DNA of 64,000 nt from Saccopteryx bilineata. Its lineage: Eukaryota > Chordata > Mammalia > Chiroptera > Emballonuridae. Made by a program: the position numbers and the translations under genes. The notes beneath the pieces are model-generated. The model did no database searches, was not told the origin of the DNA, and saw only the letters and a program-made list of their open reading frames with translations. Location: contig NC_089493.1 in assembly GCF_036850765.1 (NCBI RefSeq), forward strand, positions 8,805,632 to 8,869,631. The letters are read 5' to 3'. Shown here in pieces: positions 26,101-40,600 of the stretch (positions are counted from its first letter, which is position 1; every line of letters begins with the position of its first letter).

Positions 26101-28671
26101 CGATGGGACTGGTCTGCAGTCCCCACGATGGGACTGGTCTGCAGATCCCACGATGGGACTGGTCTGCAGATCCCACGATGGGACTGGTCTGCAGTCCCCA
26201 CGATGGGACTGGTCTGCAGTCCCCACGATGGGACTGGTCTGCAGATCCCACGATGGGACTGGTCTGCAGTCCCCACGATGGGACTGGTCTGCAGATCCCA
26301 CGATGGGACTGGTCTGCAGTCCCCACGATGGGACTGGTCTGCAGATCCCACGATGGGACTGGTCTGCAGATCCCACGATGGGACTGGTCTGCAGATCCCA
26401 CGATGGGACTAGTCTGCAGACGATACTAGCATAACCAGCTTGATGGAGGAACTCAACCGTCAAAGTATAAAAATGAAGCGGTTTTGTTTTTCTAATAACT
26501 GCTAACTGATGGTTTTCCGGCTTGGTAGCAAGCTCCCTTAGAAACATCTCAGTTCAAAGCCCAGTTTGTGTGTATGTATTTGAATGGACTTCTTAAAGCA
26601 TGAATACACAATGAGGCCACTTACTTACTATCTCGGGGTTGCAGTGGGACCAGCCTTAAATTCCATAGCAGGGTGGGGGAAAAAATGAGTCTAGATTTTG
26701 AGTTGATAGTGACACTTGACTGTGATGAATTTGTTCAACTGGCTAAAATTACCAGGTGAGTATGGATGAAAAAAAGGGGGGTTTCTATATGGAAAGTAAC
26801 ACCGCAGGGTGATTGATCATGAGCCCCTAACTGGGCAGGTCGCGGTGGGCAGTCATGCTCCAGGACATAACTTTTCAGTGAAAGGTTTTAAGCGTGGCCA
26901 CCCCATTGTTCGTGTGCACCTGGGCTGACACGTCAGAAGTAACCACCTAAAGGGGGGTATTCACCCTCAAGGGAGCACATAACTTTGTTCACTGTCCTGT
27001 AACCGAGTCCTCGCCTCGCTTCCCCCCACTTTCATGTAATCTCCCTTTGGTCCTCCCCTTCATCGCAGATGCATAAACGAAGCCGCACGCTGTCATTCTC
27101 CGGAGCACTTGGGATCCTGCGCCTCAGCACATGTCTTCAATTTGGCTAAAACTCTTATAAAAATTCTCTACAGCCCTGGCCGGTTGGCTCAGTGGTAGAG
27201 CGTCGGCCTGGCGTGCAGGAGTCCTGGGTTCGATTCCCAGCCAGGGCACACAGGAGAAGCGCCCATCTGCTTCTCCACCCCTCCCCCTCTCCTTCCTCCC
27301 TGTCTCTCTCTTCCCCTCCCACAGCCAAGGCTCCATTGGAGCAAAGTTGGCCTGGGCGCTGAGGATGGCTCTGTGGCCTCTGCCTCAGGTGCTAAAATGG
27401 CTCTGGTTGTAAACAGAGCAACGCCCCAGATCAGTAGAGCATCGCCCCCTGGTGGGCATGCCGGGTGGATCCCGGTTGGGTGCATGCAGGAGTCTGTCTG
27501 ATTGCCTCCCCGTTTCCAACTTCAGAAAAATACAAAAAAATAAATAAATAAATATCTTTACATGTTTGGATGTTTCTTATGTCCAAACATGAGTAGGAAT
27601 ATGTTCCCATTGATTTGTATGTATTCCTTGCAGCATTGATTATGGGTCCAGGTTATTCATTAATTTTTTTTCTATTAAGAATTTAATGATTTTCTTATTA
27701 GTTTGCCTGAGTATTTTATATATTAAGGACACTAACTCTGTCATATTGGTGGCAAGTATTTTCTCCTAGTTTGTCCTTTGCTTTTTAATTAATGATTTTT
27801 TTTGTATTTTTCTGAAGTTGGAAATGGGAAGGCAGTCAGACAGACTCCCGCATGCGCCCGACCAGGATCCACCCGGCACGCCCACCAGGGAGCGATGCTC
27901 TGCCCATCCGGGGCGTCGCTCTGTTGCAACCAGAGCCATTCTAGTGCCTGAGGCAGAGGTCACAGAGCCATCCCCAGCGCCCGGGCCAACTTTGCTCCAA
28001 TGGAGCCTTGGCTGCAGGAGGGGAAGAGAGAGACAGAGAGGAAGGAGAGGGGAAGGGGTGGAGAAGCAAATGGGCGCTTCTCCTGTGTGCCCTGGCCGGG
28101 AATCAAACCCGGACTCCTGCACGCCAGGCCGATGCTCTACCACTGAGCCAACCGGCCAGGGCTTAATTAATGATTTTTGATGCTTATACAATATTTGTGA
28201 CTACACAGTTGGTTTATTTGATTTTATTTTTTAACTTGGGTAGTTCTTTCCCATCCTTTGATCAACCACCAAAATATTAATGGTGACTTCTTTTTTTTTT
28301 TCTGGGGTGGGAGAAGAGAGAGATTATAAATGAAACTCCTTTGTGGTTGTCATAATTTCTATACTTATAATAGCAAAAAAAAAAAAAAAAAAAGCAGTCT
28401 TTTATAACAAAGAAATGAAACCAAAAAGACTCACAGACCAAATTAGAAAAACAAAATAAATTTAAAAATAAAAGTGTTGTGCTGTCTACCTGTAGAAATA
28501 AAAAACAAAAACCAAAACCACTGTGCCCTGGCCAGGTGGCTCAGTGGATAGAGTGTCACTCCCCTACCCCCACGTGCCAGAGGTCGCAGGTTTGACCGCA
28601 GTCATGGCACGTGTGAGAAGCAGCCAATGAGCACACAGCTAAATGGAACACCTAGGTGGACCGAACTGATG

Positions 28672-28717
<46 letters not shown>

Positions 28718-31700
28718 CCCCATCTCTTTCTCTCAAATCAATGGAAAAATTAAACACAAACACAAAGAAATGAAAACCCACCGTTAGCAAGGCCAGCCCG
28801 CCCCCTGCTGGGCGCTACCTGCATTCTGCTCCATGCTCTCCTTGATGCTATCCAAGAGCTCCTGTGCCTCGTACACGTTCTCCTCCTCTTCCTCCTCATC
28901 CCCTTCTTCTCCCTCTGCTCCGTACTTAAGGGCCACGACCGCCTCCTGCACACGACAGGGACCCCCCCCCCCATTGGCTGCTGCCCTGCTCTCCCTCACC
29001 ATCTGCCATAGGAGGGGCAGGGGCATACGGGAAATCTCTGATTCTGCCTCTCAGTTTTGCTGTGCACCTAAAACTGCTCTAAGAAAATAAAGCCTTTCTT
29101 TAAAAAAAAAAAAAAGCACCTTATAAATAAACTGTCTGATAATATCCTGAGAAGTGTATATCAAGAGTTTTTTTAAAATTAATAAAAGGTTCCAGTCAAC
29201 AGTGAGAATACAAGACATATTTTGAGGAACAGCTGGAGACAGACTAAATTTCAAGGGCAGCCCTGGCCGGATGGCTCGGTTGGTTAGAGCATCGTCCGGA
29301 AGCACAGAGGTTGCCAGTTCGATCCCTGGTCAGGGCACATACAGGAACAGATTGATGTTCCTGTCTCTCTCCCTCTCTCTTCCTTCCTCTCTTTAAAATC
29401 AATAAAAAATAAAAATTAAAAATCAAATAATTTAAAAAAATATCAAGAGCAACCCATGCTTTCATCTCTTCGAGAAAAACACTGTGGATTCAGTGCTTCT
29501 ATGAGTGGGACTAACAACAAAATCCAACAAAAGTGACAAATCTCTTTATAAGATGCCATGTAAAAACAGTGGTTCTTTATCACACAACTAAGAAAAGTCT
29601 TGTTTAAAATATAAAACTTCCCAGGCCCTGGCCGGTTGGCTCAGTGGTCAGGCCTGGAATGTGGAAGTCCCAGGTTTGATTCCTGGCCAGGACACACAGG
29701 AGAAGCGCCCATCTGCTTCTCCACCCCTCCCCTTCTCCTTCCTCTCTGTCTCTCTCTTCCCCTCCCGCAGCCAAGGCTCCATTAGAGCAAAATTGGCCTG
29801 GGTGCTGAGGATGGCTCCATGGCCTCCGCCTCAGGCACTAGAATGACTCTGGGTGAAGCAGAGCAGGGCCCCAGAGGGGCTGAGCACCACCCCCTCCCTG
29901 GTCGGGTGCATGTGGGAGTCTGTCTCTCTGCCTTCCCGCTTCTCACTTCAGAAAAAACAACAACAACAAAAATTCCCAATCAAATTGTTAAGAGAGATAC
30001 CAGCTTTGCAATGGCTTCGGAAATGACATCCTTCAGCTTAATGTGATGGATTTTGTAGTACTTGGCCAGTACTTCAGCGATGCTGGTTTTCCCCACAGCA
30101 GGAGGACCGAGGATGCACAGCTTAACGGGCTGAAATAGGACAATGAAGATCAGCTAGTGCGCCCCGCACGACCCGTAGCTAGATGGAGGGTTTGCTGTCT
30201 CAGAGGCATGCCTTTCTGAGCCTCAGGATCCTATAAGGCTAACTCTCGACTGGCTTTCTCCGAGTACTCGGGAGCACCTGCGGCATGCAGTGGCCTGGCG
30301 GGGGGGAAGGGGCAATACGACACTCGCGTGTGAGCTCAGGAACACCTCTAGAGGATGTAGAAAGTGCTCGAGCACAACACGCTACCAGCTTCACAGCTAT
30401 TGCGTTACTCCAGTAAGGAGAGCCAAGACAATCGAGAATTTCTGGCCTGGTGCAGGTAGTGCTTAATTTATTGCCTCGTGAATATTGCTTCTGGACTGAA
30501 CTTGGTCTTTAATTTTACTTTCCGATTTAACACAGATAATTTACTCTAATTTTTAAAAGTACACTCATTAAAATAATGCTATTTCTTCTGCTGAATGCAT
30601 GCTTGAATGCTAAAGACGCTCTGTCATATTCATCACCAGTGAGTAAATGTTTGAGTCAAACAGAAATAAAAATACCCTAATAGATAGTCATTTCAAAGTG
30701 GCCCAAACAGTTATGACACTGAAGCCTATTATTTTGCAAGGCAAATTAAAAGCATTTTTTTTATTTTAAAAAATGTTTTAAAAAATCATGCCAATGAGCC
30801 TGACCAGGCGGTGGCACAGTGGATAGAGCGTTGGACTGGGATGCAGAAGACCCAGGTTCGAGACCCCGAGGTCACCAGCTTGAGCGCGGGCTCATCTGGT
30901 TTGAGCAAAAGCCCACCAGCATGAACTCAAGGTCGCTGGCTCCAGCAAGGGGTTACTCAGTCTGCTAAAGGCCCGCGGTCAAGGCACATATGAGAAAGCA
31001 ATCAATGAACAACTAAGGTGTTGCAATGTGCAATGAAAAACTAATGATTGATGCTTCTCATCTCTCTCCGTTCCTATCTGTCTGTCCCTGTCTATCCCTC
31101 TCTCTGACTCACTCTCTGTCTCTGTAAAAAAAAAAAAAATCATGCCAATGAAAAGAATTTCCATTGGCAGAGTCTCCATGTGCTTAACAATGACCTGATT
31201 TCATCCAGGAAGGTGGTTAATGTTATTGTTATTATCAGGTGTCCATGAGGAAACCAAGATCATGAAGGAAATGCGTAGGGACATTGTGTGGTGCCGGATG
31301 GGGAGTGGTGGACATCAAAGGTCCTGTCTGGTTAGTGACAGGCACTATCAGGGTGATGGTAATGACCAAAATGGCAGCAGGCAGTGGCGGGGGTGGGGGG
31401 AGGGCGGGACAGGTGTCAGAGAAAGCAACTCGGGAGCTGAGTCTTGATGGGCAGGGCTGGGCGGGGCTCCTGGGTGGGCTGGCTACATCCACAAGGCCTG
31501 AAGCCCATGGTCAACCGAACAAGTTCGCCTGCCTTGTTCTGTGCACAGACCACGGGCGGCTCTGTCTCCTGAGCTCACCGTATCCAGGTACAAAGCCTGC
31601 ATGGAGGTTTACTCATGTATAATGAGAGGTATGACTACCACGGAACTCAGGACCGTCTGAGTGCACAGGGTCCGCTTCTCCCCTCAGGGCAGACAGGCGT

Positions 31701-34572
31701 GGAGGATGGCTTGATGAGCATTGACGACAACAAGAAGAGAGAGCTGAATGGACCGCTCATTGACACCGGGTCAAGGTGGGCTGACGCACCTGTCCCTGCG
31801 GCTAGAATGACCTTGCTTCCCTAAGGAACTGGAATCGCGCAAGCCCTGGGCTTGAGGCTCCATCTTTTCAGATGTTGCTGCCATGGCACTGTCTACACCA
31901 GGGGTCCCCAAACTACGGCCCGGCCCGTGGGCTGGATGCGGCCCCCTGAGGCCATTTATCCGGCCCCCACCGCACTTCCGGAAGGGGCACCTCTTTCATT
32001 GGTGGTCAGTGAGAGGAGCATAGTTCCCACTGAAATACTGGTCAGTTTGTTGATTTAAATTTACTTGTTCTTTATTTTAAATATTGTATTCGTTCCCATT
32101 TTGTTTTTTTACTTTAAAATAAGATATGTGCAGTGTGCATAGTGATTTGTTCATAGTTTTTTTTTTTAGTCCGGCCCTCCAATGGTCTGAGGGACAGTGA
32201 ACTGGCCCCCTGTGTAAAAAGTTTGGGGACCCCTGGTCTACACAGTGCCCCCGTCGTGTTTCCTGTTCTGTGCTGCCACGCTGACCAGCGCCCCCAGGGG
32301 TGGAGAGACTGTTAAATTGTTAGATATGCTTATTCCTTCTATCCTGTTCTTGGCAGGTCTTGCTAATCAGGAACCTCACTGTCTCTTTAACATCTCTTCT
32401 CTCTAATTGTGTGTCTTATTACAGTTGATTCACAGAGGAAACACTAGTTTACTTCTTGAGTTGGGTGGGTCTGTGCCTCGGAATCGTCTCCACGGGTATC
32501 TCAGATGCTTAAAGGGGTCAGTGCTTCTTCTACTAAGTGGTACATCTTTTACTCATTATTAATGAGGCATGGTTTTCAGGAAAATATGGTTCTTAGGATA
32601 TGAGGTGACACTGTACTTGCTTGTATGAAGTATTCCCATGCACAGGGGTCATTATGATTGTGATGGCACCACTACTCAGATGCTACACTACAGTTTCAGA
32701 ACATTTCCTCACGTAATGCTCACTGTCACCTTTGTGGAGCTTCCCAGAAGTAAATCCAAAGATTGAGGCGAGTGCTGCAGTCACCTGCCTTCAGAGGGCG
32801 GTGTGGAGGCTCTGCGATGTGGCCGTTCTAAGTGTGCATCCTACCTCGTTTGAATCCCTAACTAGCCATATGACCGTGAAGAAATTGCTCCATCGCTCTG
32901 AGCCTTGGTCTTCACGTCTATACTAAGGAGATAAGAATATCTGCCTTGAAAAGCTGTGATGATTAAAATGACCGGTGAATCTCCTGGCCAATAGGATCCA
33001 AGTAATAACCAGACCTTCCCACCTTCTCTCCCATGCACATCCCCAGGGCCGATGCCGGCAGGCTGTAGGCACCGGGTTTTCCCCTTATACAGACAACTCT
33101 GGACATCAGTCTTGAGCTTACTAGCACGTTCAATGAGTGCCAAACTTAATAGTCACCAGGTTAACTTTATAATTTTTAATATTCGGTTGAAAGTAATAAT
33201 ATAATACACACATAGATGGTTAGACCTGAACAAATGGGTCAAACTTGAAAAAGCACTCAAATTTAGAAATGTGGACATTTGAGCAAGGCAATACCCCCAC
33301 TGCTATCAGTACAAAGTCGGAACAGGACAGGGTCATAGTTACCAGGAGCCCTCGGCTTTGCTTGTACTCTTTGAGGATGCTGCTGATGTTCTCCACAAAC
33401 CCTGCCTGGGCAGCCCAGCGGATGTTGAAGTTCTCCTTCACAAAGAGCGCCTCCATTCTCAAGTTGACCAGTAAATGGTCAATACTCCCTTGCTAAGAGA
33501 AAAGGGCACGTTTAGGGATGTGTCTCTTCTTTTTTTTAAAAGTGTTATTTAAGATATGACCATATTGCTTTTTTTATTTAAAAAAATATTTATTTATTTA
33601 TTCATTTTTTAGAGAAGAGACAGAGTGAGAGAGAGAGAGAGAAAGGGAGGAGGAGCAGGAAGCATCAACTCCCCTATGTGCCTTGGCCAGGCAAGCCCAG
33701 GGTTTTGAACCAGCGACCTCAGTGTTCCAGGTTGATGCTTTATCCACTGCGCCACCACAGGTCAGGTTGTCTCTTCATTTTTATTTTGACAGTTCTAACG
33801 GACCAAAATTGATTTTAAAAATATATAAATATAGCCTGACCAGGCGGTGGCGCAGTGGATAGAGCGTCGGACTGGGATGCAGAGGACCCAGGTTCGAGAC
33901 CCCGAGGTCCCCAGCTTGAGTGTGGACTCATCTGGTTTGAGCAAAAAGCCCACCAGCTTGAACCCATAAATGCAGCACTAAGCCCAGATGGAGCACTGCT
34001 GTGATGCTTCAACACCTCTACACACCCGCCGCCCTGCTCTCTCCTGAGGGCAGTACCCTGGCTCTCGTAGTTACACAGCCACTCATAGGAGGAAGATACT
34101 GGGGTGGTCCAAATAGAGGGTATTTTCTTAAAAATGTTTAATTGTATCTACTTTCTGAATAGTTCAAAAACCCAAGCAAGACACTGGTCCAGTGGATAGA
34201 GTACCATCCCGGCACACAGAGGTCGTGGGTTCCATCCCTAGTCAGGGCATATAGGAGAAGCCACCAGTGAGTACACAAGTAAATGGAACAACTAAGTGAA
34301 ACAATGAATTGATGCCTCCCTCTCTCTCTTTGTCTCATCAATGGATTTTTTAAAAAAAAATTCAGTGAGAGGTGGGGAGGCAGAGAGAAAGACTCCCACA
34401 TGCGCCCAGATCAGGATCCACCCAGAAAGCCCACTAGTGAGCAATGCTCTGCCCATCTGGGATGTTGCTTTGTTGCTCAGCAACTGAGCTCTTCTAGCTC
34501 CTGAGGCAGAGGCCAAGGAGCCATTCTCAGTGCCCAAGGTCAACTCACTCCAATGGAGCCATGGCTGCAGGA

Positions 34573-34622
<50 letters not shown>

Positions 34623-37600
34623 GGAGAGGGGCAGGGGTGGAGAAGCAGATGGGCGCTTCTCCTCTGTGCCCTGACTGGGAATCAAACCCGGGACATCCAC
34701 ACACTGGGACGACACTCTACCACTGAGCCAAATGACCAGGGGCATCAAAATTTAAAATTTAAAAAAAAAAATCCAAGAAAACCAACGGCAGAGGAAAACG
34801 CTCACTTGGACGCCATCACCACCAACCCAACCCAGTTCTGCTCCTCAGGCAACCAACGACACCAGCCCCTTCAGAAACATTCTCACAGGCAGTGTTTGTT
34901 TTGATCAGTTTATCCCTGAAACAGTCACACCCGGAGCGGAAGCCAGCTCGGAGAGCACACACTGGCTAAATCCGCACTGTTGTTTTGCTGCGATGGAGTC
35001 AGAGCCTCCGCCTCCCGTTTGAAGTTCCGAAAGAGGCCAAAGAGGATGACTGGGGTTTGTGCAGCATTTCCCGTGTCAAACAGCTTTCAAGTACATTTTC
35101 TGACCACAACGTCCGAGAGTTTTTCAGAAACGAAAATGGGCTCGCAAAGAAGAGAAAGTTGCTCTGGGGCAGCTGGCGAGCTGAGCAGGAGGGGCTGACA
35201 AGGCGCGTGGCAGCCAGGCACGCTGACTCCGGACCCCTCGAGGACTGCTCCATTTAGGGAAAGGGCAGGAAAAAGAATCTCAGATACTAACTGTTAAGTC
35301 CTTGGTCACGAAAGCATTTTCTTTGGGCACTTTCTGGACTTTCCCAGGGCCCATATTTTTACTGATGCACTGTGGGAGAAAAATAGAAATATTACTTGGT
35401 TTCCCCAGAAGGTTTTAAGATAAAAGTTCTCAAATGAATGCAAATATAACTGAATACTAAAATATAAATATACGTATATGTGTGTGTATATATGTATATG
35501 TACATACGGATGGGTGTGTGTGTGTGTCTGTGTGTGTGTATGCAAAACAGAGGGGAGGGCACTGAGCGTATTCTCTCATTGATTGGACCATCACCGCTGC
35601 ATGCCGGGACTGGAGGTAAGGACGAGAAAGGCCCGTTCCTGCCCTCAGGAAGGGGCCTCTGAAAAGGCGGGCCTATGTGTGTACACAGGTGTGAAATGTT
35701 TGCGGCCTGCAAAGGGCATGCTGGGAGTACGGGAGAAACATCTGGCCTGCGCGGGAAATGGAAAGGAGGCAGGGAGGGTGCAGGGGAGGATATCTGAGCT
35801 GAGCCTTAAAGATGAGGGGAAGGGCAGGAGAAGGCTCTGAGGTGACAGATGGCTTTGGCAGAGCAGCCTGGACCACAGAGGGAGACTTGACAGACCCAGA
35901 GCTCCTGGCCGCTGCCGGCGGGCTTGGAGAACCCGACCACCAATACTTTGAGGCAAGCGTCCCCGGACGCTGTCACTGGAGAAAGATCACTTTGGTTGTC
36001 GTGCCCCAACACCTATACTGCGAGTGCAGATGGGGGAGTTTGGTTTTAAGGATATTCTGCATCAGGAGCCCCCAGTCTTGTAAGCACACCCGATTCCATA
36101 ACTGCACTTTAGGGCTAACATGATTTAAGGCAGGGGAGCCCAAACTATGGCCCGCGGGTCACATGCGGCCCCCCGAGGCCATTTATCCGGCCCCGCTGCA
36201 CTTCTGGAAGGGGCACCTCTTTCATTGGTGGTCAGTGAGAGGAGCATAGTTCCCATTGAAATACTGGTCAGTTTGTTGATTTAAATTTACTTGTTCTTTA
36301 TTTTAAATATTGTATTTGTTCCCATTTTGTTTTTTTTTACTTTAAAATAAGATATGTGCAGTGTGCATAAGGATTTGTTCATAGTTTTTTTTATAGTCCG
36401 GCCCTCCAATGGTCTGAGGGACAGTGAACTGGCCCCCTGTGTAAAATGTTTAGGGACCGACCCCTGATTTAAGGAGTGCCATCAAATGCGGGTTAAATGG
36501 CTGTACCTTGATGAAGTCTTCCAAGGTGTGGAGGGACTCGTCCACAGCAACCAGGTAATGATTTTTCGGCACGTGGTCTATGACGTTTTGTATCACTCTG
36601 TAGACCGACAGGGGAAATCGTCAGGGAGGGAAGAGCAGAAGAGGTGTCAGAAACCGGAATTCACCGACCGGCAGCCCCACGTGCCCGGCACCACGGTGCT
36701 TGGCGTCACTTCGTTTCCAGCAAGGTCGGGGGCAGGATGAGGACCTGCCCTGCAGGGGAGGACACTGGTCAAGAGTTCAGTGATGTTTCTCTGGCTGAAG
36801 GGCCACGGGGTTTGAAGCCACACCGATCCAGCTCCAGATCCGTCCAGCACACTTCAGAGTGTTCCTGACCCCGCGGGCCTACAGCTTAGGAAGTCTGCCC
36901 TGTGGGAGGCTGCCAGAAGCCACACCACACGACCTGCCTGTGGGGCAGGTGCTTCACAAAGTAGACGCAGGGTCAGAGAATCTGTTGCTTTCTTAAGGGA
37001 GTCACATCGCTCTGGGGACGGGCCCAAGGTGTTCTACCCTGGATTAACAGTGACAGCCAGCGGTTCCTGGGGTTGGCTCTGGGCTCTGGGCTCTCTGGGT
37101 GTTACCCCTTTGAATCCACACAGCAATCTCATCAGGTGGGTACTCTGATTATCCTTATCTTACACACGAGAAAAATCAGACACAGAGAGCTGACGTACTG
37201 TTCCCAGCCCCGCACAGCGGGCGAGGGGCAGAGCAGGGACTTGAGAACAAAGGAAAGAACCCAGAGGGAAACCGCAGCGACCCGAAGTCTAATCCAGGCC
37301 TGTCGGTGCTGCCTCCATGGAAACCTCTTCCTTCAGTAACATGAAAAGGAAACCAATGTAGGCATCTAAATACCCGTGTCACATTTATTTTATATTAATT
37401 CCTCAGAACACGGCAGCCTTTAGTTTCTTCCTTTGTTAAATATTTGACAATCTTCAAAGAAATCTGCAGGGAAAAGAAAACGCTACCGAGTCCCTCTGGG
37501 ATGGGGGTAACGTAACTCTCGAGTTTATCTGTTTGGAGGATGTTAAGGACTCAGGCTGAGCATTTTGTTGCGATGACGTAAAACACCCCTGCATATCTGT

Positions 37601-40600
37601 GAACCCTGATCACGTCACGCTGCGAGGTCTCTGCCTGAGCGTGGGCTGCCACGGACTGAGGCTCTCCATGGGGCCTGTGGCTCATATGTTTTAAAAAATA
37701 ATAAAACTGAAGTCTAGGGCTTTGGTTGGAAGAGACCCAGGCAGGGGAGGGGTCCCAAAGTGAAAGCTTCATTTGATTTCCCAGGAGATATGTAAATCCG
37801 CCTGGGACTGTGACAGTGGGTGAGAATCTAGAGTTGAAGTCTAGATCGGGGAAGAGCTGAAACTGCGCCCTCAGTGTGTGTGTGTGTGTGTGTGTGTACC
37901 ACCGTCTGACTCGTGTTTAAGTCACGGTGTACAGAGAAGAAGAGGGGGTCTCCAGACTGTCTGGAGCACAGAGTTGAGGTACCCTGTGAGTGTGAGAAGC
38001 ATGTGTTAATTTTATCTACAGTTGCCAAAAGCAAACAAACAAACAAAAAAACACCCACGCCAGCTTTAGAGCTCGCTATCCGATTTCCAGAACTTAAATT
38101 TGTGGGCTGGGTGTAGCAATCTCACCTGGGACGGAAGAATGAGAAGGTAGGTCCCCAGAATGCACATAACAAGTGCCTTCTTTTCCAGAATTGCAAGACG
38201 TGCTATTCTGCCAATCAAGTTTGTGAAAGATGACCCTGAACTTGTCATCAGAAGTGTGGAGCTTTGAGATGGTGGACACAATGTCACCAGATGCAAAACG
38301 GAGACGATCACAGTCCCTGTCGCACTGAGTTGTCGTGAGGAGTGAATAAATACGGTAATACACTTGGTGAGCGCTCGATGAACACTCACTTATAAACAAA
38401 GGCAGTTATTAGTCAGTGACTCCGAGGGAAGTGACCTCTCTGGGGGGACACTTACCCCGCTAGGTCAAGAACGTGAATCGCTGGAATTGCATTTGATCCG
38501 TCTCCAAAAACTGGTAACGCAGGGACCTCCCCCAGCCAAGCGGACTGAAAGGAAGAAAAGCAAAAGCGTGTTCTCCCCGTTACACGTGTGTGACTGTTCC
38601 AGTTCCCGTATAGCGCCGTGGCCAGAGGCGCCCCAGGTCTGTCTGCCTGGTTCAGTACACATCAAACGAAGCCACAAAGAGATGCTTGGTCAACCGGTTC
38701 TGGTGAGATTTACCAAACCCGATTAAGAGAAATAAAGTGTAACCCCAGAGCCACAATACTTTTCAAGACATCTGTAATCTCACCAGCTGTCTTTAGTAGT
38801 CATCTGCCTGTTACCTACATCGGGAGAAAATGCTTATATAAGCATGATGTCTTTGATTCTCACAAAGATGACAATTAAAATTTTAAATGCAACCTCTCCC
38901 CCCCTCCCTCCGGCTGGCATAATTATCATCAGTTTATAGATGACGGGCCTGGTAAAATAATGGGCAGGGGCTTACACGTCTGATGAGTCCCCGAGCCTGA
39001 ACTTGAACCCCGATCTTCAGACTCCAGATCCTTGTCTTTTCCCTTCGTTAAATATTTCGGCCAATAGACAGTCTGGGTGCTATCTCCCTGTCCTGTGGTT
39101 GGCCGGCGGAAGAGGAGGAGCCGAGGGCCACAGCAGACCGCGGGATGTTGTAAGGTCTTTTGGACTTCGGGAAACCACTGAAGGGTTGGGCAGTGAAGTG
39201 GCCTCATTAGATTTGTTTCTGTTGCCTTGTGAAGGGATGAGGGGAAGCGAGACTCTCAACAGGGCGGTGGAGACCAGGACAGCTGTGCGGACAAGAGCCG
39301 GCTTACCCTACCCTGTGGGTGGGGCGTGGGGGGGGGGGAGGTTGGAAAGGAGGTGGCTCCACAGTGCTGGAGATGTTGTGATGGGTGAAAAGGAGAGAGG
39401 GATTGGGTTCTAGCTGGTGCATCTGGGTGGAAGGTGGTCCAGTTTTCTGAGATGGGGCCTGGAGGAGCAGCAGTTTGGGGCGACTACAGGTATAGTTTGT
39501 TTGGATTTGTGAAACATCTAAATTGAGGCGCTGAGGAGGTTGCTGGTATTTCACACAGTTGGTCATTCTTTCTATTTACAAACACTTTTTGTTGGCCCCG
39601 GATGGGTAGCTTAGTTGGTTATAGCGTCATCCCAACACACCAAGGTTGTGGGTCCGATCCCCACTCAGGGCACAAACCAGAATCAACCAATGAATGCATA
39701 AACAGTGGAACAACAAATCAATGTTCCTCTTTCTCAAATCAATCAATTAAAAAAATTTTTTTAAAGGAACACTTTTTTTCTCTTGGCTTGACACTCTGCT
39801 CTGGTCTCCCCCTTCCCTCACTGGGCACCCCTTCTCAGATTCCTCTCCTGATTCTCTCCCAGCTCTGTGTAATCTGCAAGTAGTGGAGTGTTCCTGGCTT
39901 GGGTCCTCAGATCTCCTCTCCTCTCCACTCTTATTCTCCAGGTGACGTCATTGAGTCCCATGGCTTTAAATGCCATCCATATGCTGGCAGCTCCCAAGGT
40001 TCTATCTCTAGTCCTGACCACCCTGATCTCCAAACTCATATGCCCAACTCCCTACTCAGTACCGGTTCTTGGATGTCCGTCATCTCAAAGTTAACATATC
40101 TAACTAACACTGAGCTCCTGAACTTCCTGTGGCACGCCCCCCCCCCCATCCTGTTCCGTCCCCCGCTCTCCCTGTCCCTGGGAATGGCAGTTCCAGTGAC
40201 TTAGACCAAAATCCTTCAAGTCATCTTTTATTTCCTGTCACCCTTACATCCAAGCTCTGAACCAATCCCATTGACCCTACCTTCCATATACACCCAAAGT
40301 CAGAATGATCTTCCGTCTCTCCACCATCTCCATGCAGGGCTGGGGCTCTACACGCCTCCCTAGTCTCCCTGCTCTGCTGGTGCCCCGCTGCAGCACATGC
40401 TCAGCACAGCAGAGGAGCAGGCACCCTTTTAAAACCGGAGACAGACGATGCCACGGCTGTGCTCAGACTGGTCTAAAGGCTTCCCAACCCACACAGTTAA
40501 AAGCCACAGTCCTCGCCATTGCCCACAGAGCTGGGCTCTGTCCGATGCCTCCGTCACCTCTTTGACATCATTGCCGACCGTCCTCCTGTTCTTGGGCGCA

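Noticed and set aside
25876..26425. CRISPR-like array
   Set aside because: Repeats are directly adjacent with no unique spacers, and this is a mammalian genome.
25738..26547. Open frames of 155-269 codons on both strands with repeated wording
   Set aside because: The 25-bp unit is stop-free in several frames, so its repetition alone keeps them open. There is no start context or family resemblance.
27173..27250. tRNA-like gene with box A and box B
   Set aside because: It is the head of a SINE: the body and tail follow, and many copies exist here.
34985..35257. 90-codon plus frame near AK7 exon 9
   Set aside because: It has ordinary composition but no recognised family, no splice or promoter context and is antisense within an intron.
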